Positions 53,630-61,602 of a stretch of DNA of 64,000 bases are shown in pieces (position 1 is the first letter of the stretch; the number at the start of each line of letters is the position of its first letter). The DNA is taken from NCBI GenBank assembly GCA_023441055.1, contig JAEZQY010000053.1:124001-188000 (forward strand), in the 5' to 3' direction. Both the position numbers and the translations under genes were made by a program. The DNA comes from Bacillota bacterium. GTDB taxonomy: Bacteria > Bacillota > Bacilli > Paenibacillales > UBA4045. The notes beneath the pieces are model-generated. The model did no database searches and was not told where the DNA came from. It saw only the letters and a list, made by a program, of their open reading frames with translations.

Positions 53630-54592
53630 TTACTTCGAATCCAACGCGAATAACCCCATCTCGAGAATCGGCAGCACCTCCTGATAGAGCGCCTGGAATT
53701 GTTCAATGGGGAGGGGATTCACGCCATAGCCGATCTCTACTGTGAAGCCCGGTCTTCTGAATTCCTGGATGAACCAATCCTTGTACCCGGCATCGCTGTC
53801 TGACAGCTTTACCGCGCGGTATCCACTCTGGGCAGCGAGCCGCTCGGCCAGCTCCAATGCCTCTGGCGGCTCATAATCGCGATAATTCCAATAGATCTCA
53901 CGGCCCTGCGAATGGAGGGACATCACAAGATCAAACCGATGCAGCCAGGTATACGCAGCCAGCGCAACCGATTCTGGCTCAGTGAGCGGCGCATGCCCGC
54001 CGTAATCGCGAGGCCCTGGCGTAGAAGCAGGAGCAAGTGGGAGCAGCAGTCCAGCAGCGCCAGCCTCATCTGATCCAGCTGCCCTGCGTTGGCGCTCCAC
54101 CTCCCAGCCTGCAGGATATTGATCATTGAGATCCACTCCGCGTATATTCGACTTCCACTGTGAGAAGGCATCGCAGCCACCGTTCCAGGCTAGCAGTTGC
54201 TCTCCCATCGATGGGAATGAGGCTGCGCCGTGCTGTACGAGCTCCACACCGTCTGGATTCGCCATCGGCACAGCGAACAAGGTCGTCAGCTGCCTTAACT
54301 CTGGACCGCTGCGCTCGTTCAGCAGCGCATTCTCATTAATCGACTGCGCATAATCTTCTAGAAAGGTCATGAGCAGCGGTGTGGTGATCCATTCATTCGC
54401 GTGACAGGCGGCATTATAGTGCACACGCCTCGGCCCGTCGCCAATTCGCACAGACCAGATCTTCCTGCCGGTAACGCTGACGCCTATAGGCTCGGTATGA
54501 ACTAATGGATACTGGGCTTGCAGCTGCTGTAAATCCGATTCCAGCTGTTCATGATCGTATCCATCCGCAACTTGCACGATCCGATCCAACAT
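53630..54592 (-). CDS. M14 family zinc carboxypeptidase (gamma-D-glutamyl-diamino acid endopeptidase type)
   Basis: A 320-residue metallopeptidase. Zinc ligands are His and Glu of CHANEW near residue 65 and a later His in LHSQGREIYW; the catalytic Glu lies in TVEIGYG. The substrate-binding motif MANPDGVEL and GVDLNDQYPAGWE fit peptidases that cut peptidoglycan stem peptides, as in ENP1 of Bacillus. No signal peptide is present, so it may recycle muropeptides inside the cell or act in sporulation. The ATG at 54592 lies 8 bases after GGAGG. That site is buried in a hairpin (54601-54645), which suggests translational control. Confidence 0.92.
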   Translation of the reverse strand: MLDRIVQVADGYDHEQLESDLQQLQAQYPLVHTEPIGVSVTGRKIWSVRIGDGPRRVHYNAACHANEWITTPLLMTFLEDYAQSINENALLNERSGPELRQLTTLFAVPMANPDGVELVQHGAASFPSMGEQLLAWNGGCDAFSQWKSNIRGVDLNDQYPAGWEVERQRRAAGSDEAGAAGLLLPLAPASTPGPRDYGGHAPLTEPESVALAAYTWLHRFDLVMSLHSQGREIYWNYRDYEPPEALELAERLAAQSGYRAVKLSDSDAGYKDWFIQEFRRPGFTVEIGYGVNPLPIEQFQALYQEVLPILEMGLFALDSK

Positions 54593-54600
54593 ATAAGAAT

Positions 54601-54645
54601 CCTCCATTCATACAGTCCGTTCTATTACCACTGTATGAGTGGAGG
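54601..54645 (-). promoter_or_regulatory. Hairpin that masks the ribosome binding site of the M14 peptidase gene
   Basis: Arms 54601-54616 and 54630-54645 pair at 15 of 16 positions around a 13-base loop. In the mRNA the downstream arm contains the GGAGG ribosome binding site, which pairs with CCTCC of the upstream arm. Translation would be low unless the hairpin is opened. A DNA operator is the alternative reading. The true transcription start is not known. Confidence 0.65.
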
Positions 54646-54799
54646 ATGGGAATACGAACAAGAATCATTTTCGATTCCTTAATTCCAGCACGGGATCACC
54701 CACGTACTACCAAGTTCCACTTTCCTTCCTTTTTAAAAAAAGCCTCGAGGCGTCCAATAATGTGCTAACTTTCCCATACAGGTTAGTCTCCGCCCCCCC

Positions 54800-54983
54800 T
54801 CATGGCATACTCCCGTGCACCACTAATTCCGCATCACGCAACAATCCAGTTCATTTAATGCTCCCACGCGCCACTAATTCCGCATCACGCAACTGTCCAG
54901 CTCATTTAATGCTCCCGTGCGCCACTAATCCCGCATCACGCAACTATCCAGCTCATTTAATGCTTTCGTGCGCCACTAATCCG
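54800..54983. repeat. 51-bp tandem repeat array C (3.6 units)
   Basis: Units start at 54800, 54851, 54902 and 54953, with the last one broken near 54983. The core is TCATTTAATGCTCCCGTGCG followed by CCACTAAT and CGCATCACGCAAC. Without gaps it shares about half its positions with the unit of array B (58973), including TCATTTA at the same place. The remaining parts of this 560-bp gene-free gap (54646-54799 and 54984-55071) show no gene. Confidence 0.85.
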
Positions 54984-55071
54984 TTAGCACTCCCGTTCAA
55001 TTTGCTTCAAAGTTTGCAGCGTGATTCGTTAATGATGTGTCAACTTTCCTTCCTGTGAACAAAATACGAAA

Positions 55072-55109
55072 TAGACCGTCCCAATGCGCTTCTCATTCGT
55101 GACGGTCTA
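55072..55109 (-). terminator. Terminator after glutamate racemase gene
   Basis: Perfect 9-bp arms (55072-55080 and 55101-55109) around a 20-base loop are followed on the minus strand by TTTCGTATTTTG. It lies 44 bp after the murI stop. Confidence 0.7.
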
Positions 55110-55152
55110 ATCTATTAACATTATAATGGTCAACTGTACTAGGAATTTGGAA

Positions 55153-55977
55153 TCAGCTGCTCTTGGTTACTGGCCAGGTGACAGAACTGACTTGAACCGG
55201 CACATGCAGCCACTCCACGCTGATGCGTTGGAACAGCTGAGGATCACCGCTGCACAGAAATTGATGCGCAGGCGACTCTGACAGCTCGACCCGCTGGCTC
55301 TGCAGGCCCTTATGATAGAGCACTGTACTGACTTCCCTCGCTGTCTCCTCCGCCGAATTGATTAATGAGACATGAGGCCCCATCACTTCTTGAATGATGG
55401 ATTGCAAGAAGGGATAATGCGTACAGCCGAGAATCAGGCAGTCCATCTCGGGATCCCGCATGCGAATCGGCTCAACAGATCTCCGAACAGTTTCCAACGC
55501 CTCGTCCCGGCTATACCTCCCGCTCTCTACCAGCGGCACCAGCATCGGACAAGCTGCCGCCGCATATCGCACCTGAGGAGATATGCGCCGCAGCGCCTTT
55601 TCATAAGCACCGCTGCTGATCGTGCCCTCAGTACCGATCACGCCGATGACACCCGATCTTGTTGCTTTGATTGCTGCACGCGCGCCGGGTGTGATCACTC
55701 CGACTACCGGAATGCTGACTTTGCTCCTGATGTCCTCCAGTGCGACAGCAGTTGCCGTGTTACAAGCGACAATCAGCAGCTTGGGTTGAAATTGAATCAG
55801 ATAATCCACGACTTGCAACGTGTAGCTGCGCACTTCATCCGCTGGTCTAGAACCATAAGGAGCGCGTGCAGAATCCCCCAGATAGACGATCTGCTCTAGC
55901 GGGAGCTGCCTCATCACTTCCTTCGCAACCGTCAATCCACCAACACCGGAATCCAGTATTGCTATCGCTCCCCGCAC
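55153..55977 (-). CDS. murI: Glutamate racemase
   Basis: A 274-residue cofactor-independent racemase that supplies D-glutamate for peptidoglycan. The two catalytic cysteines are visible in VACNTAT and GCTHYP, with the N-terminal DSGVGGLTV, GDSARAPYG and VPVVGVI-type strand typical of the family. The GTG at 55977 gives the usual family length and N-terminus; its site (CGGTG) is weak. An ATG at 56043 would add 22 residues not typical of the family and also lacks a good site. It ends at a terminator and stands alone. Confidence 0.92.
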   Translation of the reverse strand: MRGAIAILDSGVGGLTVAKEVMRQLPLEQIVYLGDSARAPYGSRPADEVRSYTLQVVDYLIQFQPKLLIVACNTATAVALEDIRSKVSIPVVGVITPGARAAIKATRSGVIGVIGTEGTISSGAYEKALRRISPQVRYAAAACPMLVPLVESGRYSRDEALETVRRSVEPIRMRDPEMDCLILGCTHYPFLQSIIQEVMGPHVSLINSAEETAREVSTVLYHKGLQSQRVELSESPAHQFLCSGDPQLFQRISVEWLHVPVQVSSVTWPVTKSS

Positions 55978-56087
55978 GAATTCACCGCTCTTCCGTTCAT
56001 AATAATGAAGTCGATTTCCATAGTTAGCATATGAGCGGGGCATTGAAATTGTACTAAGCGATTACCCAGATACCGTGTTCCAACCGT

Positions 56088-57386
56088 TTAATTAAACTTC
56101 GGCAGCCAATCGCCATGCGCTGCAATGAGATCATCACACATCGCCACAATCTCATCCATCGACAGCTCAGCAGCCGTGTGCGGATCTAGCAGCGCCGCAT
56201 GATAGATATGCTCCTTCTTGAGCGTCATCGCAGCTTCAATAGTTAGCAGCTGTGTATTGATATTCGTCCGATTAAGCGCAGCCAGCTGCGGCGGCAGATT
56301 GCCGACATAAGTAGGCGTAACGCCCGATGCATCGACTAAGCAAGGAACCTCCACGCAGGCCTCTGTCGGCAGATTCGTAATCAGCCCGGTGTTCATCACA
56401 TTGCCGCCGATCTTAATCGGGTTGTTCGTCACCATGGCCTCCATAATATAGGACGCATACTCATGAGAGCGTTCATGCACCAGGTCAACATTATTCACCA
56501 GATCATCACGTCTCTTCTTCCAATCCTCGATCTGGTTGATACAGCGTCTTGGATATTCATCGAGTGGAATATTGAAGCGCTCAATGAGCTCTGGATAATT
56601 CTTCTTGATAAAATAAGGATGATACTCTGCGTTATGCTCCGATGACTCCGTCACGTAGTAACCGAACTTGAGCATCAGCTCGTATCGCACCATATCCCAA
56701 TGCGTCTCCTTCTGCTTCTCAGCAGCGCGGCGCTTAATCTCCGGATACAGATCCTTGCCGTCCTTCGTCACTTCCAGCAGCCACGCCATATGATTGATGC
56801 CCGCGATCTTCGTCTGCACACCCGTCTGGTCCATATCCAAGGATTCGAATAGACGCGGCATGCACACCTGCACACTGTGACACAGACCGACTGTCTTCAC
56901 GCCGCCATACGTATTCATAACATTGGTCAGTACCGCCATTGGATTCGTGTAATTCAGGAACCACGCATCCGGGCACACCTCTTGAATATCGCGCGCGAAA
57001 TCCAGCATAACTGGAATCGTACGCAGATTGCGGAAGATTCCCCCTATGCCTAATGTATCCGCGATCGTCTGACGCAGCCCGTACTTCTTGGGCACTTCGA
57101 AGTCTGTAATCGTGCACGGGTCATAGCCGCCCACCTGAATCGCGTTCACGACGAATATCGCGCCTCTCAGCGCTTCCTTGCGATCTGAATACGACTTAAT
57201 CTGGCAGGTGCTGCCTGCCGTCTTCTTCAGATTATTGAGCATCAGCTCGGAATCACGCAGACGCACCGGATCAATATCGAACAAAGCGAGCTCGAAGCCC
57301 TGCAAGGCCGGTGTTTGCAGGACATCCCCCAGCACGTTCTTCGCGAACACCGTGCTGCCTGCACCTAGAAACGTAATTTTAGACAT
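56088..57386 (-). CDS. melA: GH4 alpha-galactosidase (NAD- and metal-dependent)
   Basis: A 432-residue family GH4 enzyme. It uses an oxidation-elimination mechanism with NAD bound by the N-terminal Rossmann fold (FLGAGSTVFA) and a divalent metal held by Cys169 of LCHSVQ and His199 of GINHM. The CHSVQ context is typical of MelA-type alpha-galactosidases rather than phospho-glucosidases, which have CN. It is cytoplasmic, so it needs an importer encoded elsewhere. The AraC-type regulator at 58067 is a plausible controller. AGGAGG precedes the ATG. Confidence 0.92.
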   Translation of the reverse strand: MSKITFLGAGSTVFAKNVLGDVLQTPALQGFELALFDIDPVRLRDSELMLNNLKKTAGSTCQIKSYSDRKEALRGAIFVVNAIQVGGYDPCTITDFEVPKKYGLRQTIADTLGIGGIFRNLRTIPVMLDFARDIQEVCPDAWFLNYTNPMAVLTNVMNTYGGVKTVGLCHSVQVCMPRLFESLDMDQTGVQTKIAGINHMAWLLEVTKDGKDLYPEIKRRAAEKQKETHWDMVRYELMLKFGYYVTESSEHNAEYHPYFIKKNYPELIERFNIPLDEYPRRCINQIEDWKKRRDDLVNNVDLVHERSHEYASYIMEAMVTNNPIKIGGNVMNTGLITNLPTEACVEVPCLVDASGVTPTYVGNLPPQLAALNRTNINTQLLTIEAAMTLKKEHIYHAALLDPHTAAELSMDEIVAMCDDLIAAHGDWLPKFN

Positions 57387-57507
57387 GGATGATCGTTCCT
57401 CCTGTAATCTGCCTGCTAATGAGGCTTGATTAATTTCACCTTTATTATTACGATAAAATCAATCGAAGACTATGGAGGATATCCAGATCTATATGGACGA
57501 ATGTAGT

Positions 57508-57942
57508 TTAATAACGACGCTGTGCGCGAATGATGCCAATCATAATAATTCCGATCAGCAACGCAGCGGTACCTGCAAGGAACGGAATCGTGATAAACCC
57601 AAGCCAATTAATATACTCGGCGTCGCAAGGCACTATGCCGCATACGGTCGAGCTGGATTGCACGAAATCCGTCTTCTCCATCAAGTAATGATAAGTTGAT
57701 ATCAAGAAGCTGATAATCATCATAGGCAGCACATAATAAGCGATCTTGAAGTCTCTGCGGACTGCGGCTATTCCAAGCAGGATCACCTGTGGATAGATGA
57801 GGATACGCTGGTACCAGCATAGATTGCACGGCACATAACCCAGCACTTCAGAGAAGTAGAGACTCCCGACCATCGCGACAGTCGCGATCGCCCAAGCCAA
57901 TGGCAAACCTTGCTCGAGGAAGAAGGATTTCTTATCATTCAT
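57508..57942 (-). CDS. bdbC: BdbC/DsbB-type disulfide oxidoreductase
   Basis: A 144-residue membrane protein with four predicted helices that re-oxidises a thiol-disulfide exchange protein and passes electrons to quinone. Both Cys pairs are present: Cys39/Cys42 in VPCNLCWYQR and Cys101/Cys106 in VCGIVPC. The ATG at 57942 was chosen, although the AAGGTGG site is 11 bases away; a GTG at 57957 is an alternative. The usual partner bdbD is not next to it; the neighbours are melA and an AraC-type regulator. Confidence 0.9.
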   Translation of the reverse strand: MNDKKSFFLEQGLPLAWAIATVAMVGSLYFSEVLGYVPCNLCWYQRILIYPQVILLGIAAVRRDFKIAYYVLPMMIISFLISTYHYLMEKTDFVQSSSTVCGIVPCDAEYINWLGFITIPFLAGTAALLIGIIMIGIIRAQRRY

Positions 57943-58066
57943 CGTATTGTTGACCACCTTATTCAGAGAATACTAATCTTAGCGCAATCATCTTCTATAA
58001 TTCTGTTAAAGTCAATACAATGCCCGAACATGTACGCACAATGTCAATCAATCGGAGGTAGGTCCT

Positions 58067-58894
58067 ATGAGCGAGTCCCTACAAGCCATGTCATTCAATC
58101 CTTACTCGGAGGGCGGTGCCTATGAGGTCCTGTTCGCCGGGTGGTCCAAGCCCCATGCCGATCATAATATGGGACCGCTGATCCACCCCTATTACCTCGT
58201 TCACTATGTCATAGCTGGAAGAGGCCACTACTACATCAGGGGCAAGCATCATGTCCTGACTGCAGGAGACAGCTTCTTCATCCAGCCCGGAGAATTGATC
58301 CAATATACCGCTGACTCCGAGGAGCCCTGGGAATATTGCTGGGTAGCCTTCCAAGGCGATCGTTTCCCCTCTCTTCTGAAGCTAATCAACATCAGCCCGA
58401 TGCAGCCGGTCGTACAGGATGAGCCTAATCGACGTGTGCGTACGCTGATGCATCGGATTGAACGGACACTGGCCGCTAGAGCTCCCAATGTCGCCATCGT
58501 AGCTGACGGCTATCTGCAGCTGCTGCTAGGTGAGTACGCCGCGGATCGGCTGCAGGAGACCGCCTCACCCGGCAAGCATGCCAGCGCGGTCGACAGTCAC
58601 ATCGAGCATGCGATCGGATTGCTGACACACCGTTACTTCCAGCCGATCTCCATCGCCGAGCTTGCGCGCGAGATCGGCTACCACCGCACCTACTTCTCGA
58701 AGATGTTCAAGGAACGCACGGGCATGTCGCCGCAGACCTTCCTGATGAAGGTTCGCCTCGAGCAAGCCCGCATCCTGCTACAGAGCGACCTGACAATCGA
58801 ACAGATAGCGGCATCGGTCGGATTCAATGATCCGCTCTACTTCAGCAAGCAATTCAAGCGCTGGTACGGCAGCCCGCCATCGCAAGCCCGTTGA
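58067..58894 (+). CDS. AraC family transcriptional regulator with cupin sensor domain
   Basis: A 275-residue regulator. Residues about 10-110 are a cupin-like sugar-sensing domain (HPYYLVHYVIAGRGHYYIRG, GDSFFIQPGE), and residues about 175-270 are the AraC double helix-turn-helix, with PISIAELAREIGYH and TIEQIAASVGFNDPLYFSKQFKRWYG. AGGTAGG precedes the ATG. The type resembles MsmR/RafR activators of alpha-galactoside genes, so control of melA (two genes away, opposite strand) is a reasonable inference. Confidence 0.92.
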   Translation: MSESLQAMSFNPYSEGGAYEVLFAGWSKPHADHNMGPLIHPYYLVHYVIAGRGHYYIRGKHHVLTAGDSFFIQPGELIQYTADSEEPWEYCWVAFQGDRFPSLLKLINISPMQPVVQDEPNRRVRTLMHRIERTLAARAPNVAIVADGYLQLLLGEYAADRLQETASPGKHASAVDSHIEHAIGLLTHRYFQPISIAELAREIGYHRTYFSKMFKERTGMSPQTFLMKVRLEQARILLQSDLTIEQIAASVGFNDPLYFSKQFKRWYGSPPSQAR

Positions 58895-58925
58895 GCAGCA
58901 GCAATTGAATTGCAATTAAGCAAAA

Positions 58926-58952
58926 CCGGTAGAGCCAAGTACGCTCTACCGG
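58926..58952 (-). terminator. Hairpin with T-run on the minus strand
   Basis: Perfect 10-bp arms (58926-58935 and 58943-58952) with a 7-base loop are followed by TTTTG on the minus strand. It lies 32 bp after the AraC-type gene and bounds array B. It may end leftward transcripts that read through the array. Confidence 0.65.
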
Positions 58953-58972
58953 CCCTTGAATGCAGCTTATGC

Positions 58973-59227
58973 TCATTTAGTACGGCCTCACCCGACTATC
59001 TCCGCTCATCGCACCATTCACAATCATTTAGTACTATCTCACCCGACTATCTGCGCTCATCGCACCATTCACGATCATTTAGTACGGTCTCACCCAACTA
59101 TCTGCGCTCATCGCACCATTCACGATCATTTAGTACGGTCTCACCCGACTATCTCCGCTCATCGCACCATTCATACTCATTTAGTACGGCCTCACCCGAC
59201 TATCTGCGCTCATCTCAATATCTTTGC
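58973..59227. repeat. 51-bp tandem repeat array B (5 units)
   Basis: Five highly similar 51-bp units begin at 58973, 59024, 59075, 59126 and 59177. Each has TCATTTAGTAC, CTCACCCGACTATCT and GCTCATCGCACCATTCA. Within each unit AGTaCGG and CCGACT can pair to form a small hairpin. The array lies between the AraC-type gene and the ytxH-like gene, flanked by hairpins on both sides. Frames open through it are by-products of the period being divisible by three. Confidence 0.92.
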
Positions 59228-59230
59228 TAA

Positions 59231-59273
59231 AAAAAGCATCTCCCTTGCGCTTACCGCGCATGGTAGATGCTTT
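59231..59273 (-). terminator. Terminator after YtxH-like gene
   Basis: AAAAGCATCT and AGATGCTTTT pair around an inner GCGC/GCGC stem, followed by a T-run on the minus strand. It lies 20 bp after the YtxH-like stop and next to repeat array B. Confidence 0.85.
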
Positions 59274-59292
59274 TCATGTTCATACGAGTCGA

Positions 59293-59685
59293 TTACTTTA
59301 CTTCTTCTTCGTCCTCTTCTTCGGCTGCCGCTTCCAGAATTACTGGTGCTTCAGTACGTGTTTCCTTCCAGCCCTTGACCTCTGTAGCTACGGTATCTGC
59401 AAGCTCCTTAGCCTTCTCGACGAGATCTACAGTCTGTGCACTAACCGTCTTCGCGATCGTCTGCCCGCGCTCTGCGGCTTGTGAAGCCAGCGCCTGTCCG
59501 CGCTCGGCAACCTGATGCGCGATCTCGCGCGACTTCACATTCACGGTGTTAGCCGTTTCCTTAAGATCAGCTCGCAGCTCCGTGCCAGGCTTAGGCGCGA
59601 GCAATAGTGCAGTCACAGCGCCTAGAATACCTCCGACTACAGCACCAAGCAAGAAGTCCTTACCGTTCATGTTGTTATCCGACAT
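59293..59685 (-). CDS. YtxH domain protein
   Basis: A 130-residue protein with an N-terminal glycine-zipper membrane segment (GAVVGGILGAVTALLLAP) followed by the typical KPGTELR motif. A long amphipathic helical region comes next, and the C-terminus is very acidic (EEEDEEE). YtxH proteins are small general-stress proteins of the membrane with no proven activity. It follows the DUF948 gene by 2 bp, a pairing commonly seen in Bacillota, and ends at a terminator. Confidence 0.9.
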   Translation of the reverse strand: MSDNNMNGKDFLLGAVVGGILGAVTALLLAPKPGTELRADLKETANTVNVKSREIAHQVAERGQALASQAAERGQTIAKTVSAQTVDLVEKAKELADTVATEVKGWKETRTEAPVILEAAAEEEDEEEVK

Positions 59686-59687
59686 CG

Positions 59688-60158
59688 TTAATCCTCTCCT
59701 TGTCTCTTATTGGATTTCAAGCTTTTCACCTTGCTCCAGATATTGACGGCCAGATTGACCAGCACCATAACGTCATCGATCTTCTTCTGATGCGTATGTA
59801 CGCCATTCGTTACTCCGCCTGTTAATGATTTGGTAACTGAGGCCGATACCTGCTTAACAGATGAAGTGACCTGCTGCACAGCGTCGCCGACGTCATTGAC
59901 TGATTCGAAGAACCCGTCAATATGCTTCAGCTTGCGATTCACATCTGCCGTCAATTGATTCGTTGTATTCAATAATCTGACTGCTTCCTTGGAGACCTCT
60001 TCCACCTGTGACTGTAGGTCGCTTATCGTATGATTCACTTGACTTAAGGATTCCTTAACTGTTCTGAGTGTAGTTGCGATGTATACAACCAGTACGATGA
60101 ATGCGATCGCAATAGCTGCCACACTAATCTGGATCACCAAGTTGTCTATGGCGTCCAC
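59688..60158 (-). CDS. DUF948 family protein
   Basis: A 156-residue protein with one N-terminal membrane helix (about residues 8-30) and a long coiled-coil tail of heptad-like repeats, as usual in DUF948/YtxG proteins. The start appears to be a GTG close behind GGGAGGAG. It forms a two-gene operon with the YtxH-like gene. Relatives belong to general stress responses; the molecular role is unknown. Confidence 0.88.
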   Translation of the reverse strand: MDAIDNLVIQISVAAIAIAFIVLVVYIATTLRTVKESLSQVNHTISDLQSQVEEVSKEAVRLLNTTNQLTADVNRKLKHIDGFFESVNDVGDAVQQVTSSVKQVSASVTKSLTGGVTNGVHTHQKKIDDVMVLVNLAVNIWSKVKSLKSNKRQGED

Positions 60159-60224
60159 CTCCTCCCGTTGTCGAGATTGTGTGAATGAACCATCTGCCTA
60201 TATCCATTATAAGTATATCATACC

Positions 60225-60884
60225 TCAATTGACACAACCATTTTCATGTGAATGTTGTGTCCGTATGCGGTAGCGGCACTTATGTCCTTCCTTAGCTAGA
60301 CACTCCGTACGCTCGACCTCGGCGCCCAGCAGCGTTCGGAACAACTCAAGCTCGCTCTGACAAGCTTGATTATAGGAATTAGCAATCTGTGAGATCGGAC
60401 AATTGAACTCGTCGATCGTATAGCTGCCGTCAGACTCCTCGTAACCCCACTTCGCCATGTAGCCGTTATCGTTCTGAATCGTCGCTAGCGCCGCAACCTT
60501 GTCCGCCAGCGAATCGGAGCTCATCCGTTCCGCATACCGCTGAATCAGCTTCTCCTTGCGCATCTGGAATAACTCGCCGACGATCTCTTGGCCGGATACA
60601 GTGTTCAGCTCTTCGAGCAGATCCAGAGCTAATCCATGATAATTTTTGGGGAACAGCGGATCCGCGCGCTGTGTCAATGTATACAGATTAGTCGGGCGCC
60701 CCATCGCCTGACGAGCGAGCTTGGTCGATACCAGTCCATCGCGTTCCATCCGATTTAGATGCCGTCGAACAGCCATCTCCGTAATTCCGAGCCGCTCCGA
60801 CATCTCCCCGACACTAAGACCGGCAGATGTCTTCAACATCGTGAGCAGCATGGATCGTGTCGACATATCCTGTTCGTTAATCAT
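60225..60884 (-). CDS. SufR-like iron-sulfur-sensing HTH regulator
   Basis: A 219-residue repressor-like protein. Residues about 8-65 are a winged helix-turn-helix (LSVGEMSERLGITEMAVRRHL, with a DGLV wing). The C-terminal half has Cys162 and Cys175 in CPISQIANSYNQAC, spaced by 12 as in SufR, plus Cys195 and Cys203, which could hold an iron-sulfur cluster. The downstream LLGAEVERTECL also fits SufR. No suf genes are in the window. Two palindromes upstream (60911-60965) suggest autoregulation. The ATG follows GGGGTG. Confidence 0.85.
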   Translation of the reverse strand: MINEQDMSTRSMLLTMLKTSAGLSVGEMSERLGITEMAVRRHLNRMERDGLVSTKLARQAMGRPTNLYTLTQRADPLFPKNYHGLALDLLEELNTVSGQEIVGELFQMRKEKLIQRYAERMSSDSLADKVAALATIQNDNGYMAKWGYEESDGSYTIDEFNCPISQIANSYNQACQSELELFRTLLGAEVERTECLAKEGHKCRYRIRTQHSHENGCVN

Positions 60885-60910
60885 TCCTTCACCCCATAAT
60901 CGCCTTTCTT

Positions 60911-60965
60911 CTATGATAGCGTATCATAGGGCTTACGTAAATTACTAAACATAAAAGTATAGTAA
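60911..60965 (-). promoter_or_regulatory. Two palindromes upstream of the SufR-like gene
   Basis: CTATGATAGCGTATCATAG (60911-60929) is a perfect 8-3-8 palindrome. TTACTA (60942-60947) and TAGTAA (60960-60965) form a second one with a 12-bp spacer. Both lie 27-81 bp upstream of the start codon, where operators are expected. Confidence 0.55.
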
Positions 60966-61010
60966 CTTCATCCAATACCAGAAATCCCGAGATCATGGAA
61001 AGACACGCAG

Positions 61011-61433
61011 TTATCGAAGCTCCTGCTTCAAATAACTGCGAATCGCTTCCTTGAACTGGAGCATTCCCTGAGGCAGTAAGCCGATGAGACGCTCTACCTC
61101 CGCGCGGTCGACACGATCATAATCCTGCACCAGCGGCTTACGCATGCGCACGATTCCCACTAGGAATGGGTACAGCATCTCGTCGAATACCGATTCGCCA
61201 TGTAGAATATCGACAATATCCTCGTAGCTGCTGGCATCACGCATCACGAATCCATCTATGATGTAATTCCCGACATCTGTTACACACTCCGCGGCCAGAT
61301 GAACAGCGCGCTCCGCGGCGAACGCCGCGACCAGCTCATGTAGATCGCTGGACTGCACGCGCTGAGCGGCTTCCGCGATCGTATCCACATACGCCAACCG
61401 GCGTTCAATCTGGGCAATATTGACGTTATACAT
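61011..61433 (-). CDS. HepT-like/DUF86 (YutE-type) protein
   Basis: A 140-residue all-helical protein of the DUF86/HepT family, with the conserved segments ERAVHLAAECVTDVGNYIIDG and SYEDIVDIL. HepT proteins are HEPN-type RNases, usually paired with an MntA nucleotidyltransferase antitoxin. No such partner is adjacent, which matches the chromosomal YutE group of Bacillus. AAGGAG precedes the ATG. Whether it still has RNase activity cannot be told from the sequence. Confidence 0.85.
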   Translation of the reverse strand: MYNVNIAQIERRLAYVDTIAEAAQRVQSSDLHELVAAFAAERAVHLAAECVTDVGNYIIDGFVMRDASSYEDIVDILHGESVFDEMLYPFLVGIVRMRKPLVQDYDRVDRAEVERLIGLLPQGMLQFKEAIRSYLKQELR

Positions 61434-61470
61434 CTGTCATAGCTCCTTATCTGTTCGACTGCTTGTCCGA

Positions 61471-61581
61471 TTATTTCTTACGCCCCTTACGCTTCAGCCA
61501 CACAGTAATAATAATGAAGGCAAGGATAACAACGACGAGCACTCCCTCCATATTGCGAATATCACTAATTGAGTCTTCCAT
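61471..61581 (-). CDS. 36-residue single-pass membrane peptide
   Basis: A small frame encodes 36 residues: an acidic N-terminus, one hydrophobic helix (residues 13-29, VLVVVILAFIIITVW) and a strongly basic tail ending RKKGRKK-like. It has an ATG 11 bases after GAGAGG and lies 21 bp downstream of the TPR gene on the same strand. The positive-inside rule predicts the C-terminus in the cytoplasm. No family is recognised, but the layout looks like a real gene. Confidence 0.6.
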   Translation of the reverse strand: MEDSISDIRNMEGVLVVVILAFIIITVWLKRKGRKK

Positions 61582-61602
61582 TGCTGCAACAACCTCTCTG
61601 CA

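Noticed and set aside
54639..55058. 139-residue frame over array C
   Set aside because: Repeat by-product without a ribosome binding site.
49755..59227. CRISPR arrays
   Set aside because: The units repeat along their whole 51 bp with no unique spacers, and no cas genes are present.
58910..59378. Two long repeat-containing frames over array B
   Set aside because: Both are open because the unit length is divisible by three; one runs antisense into the YtxH-like gene. No start signal supports them.
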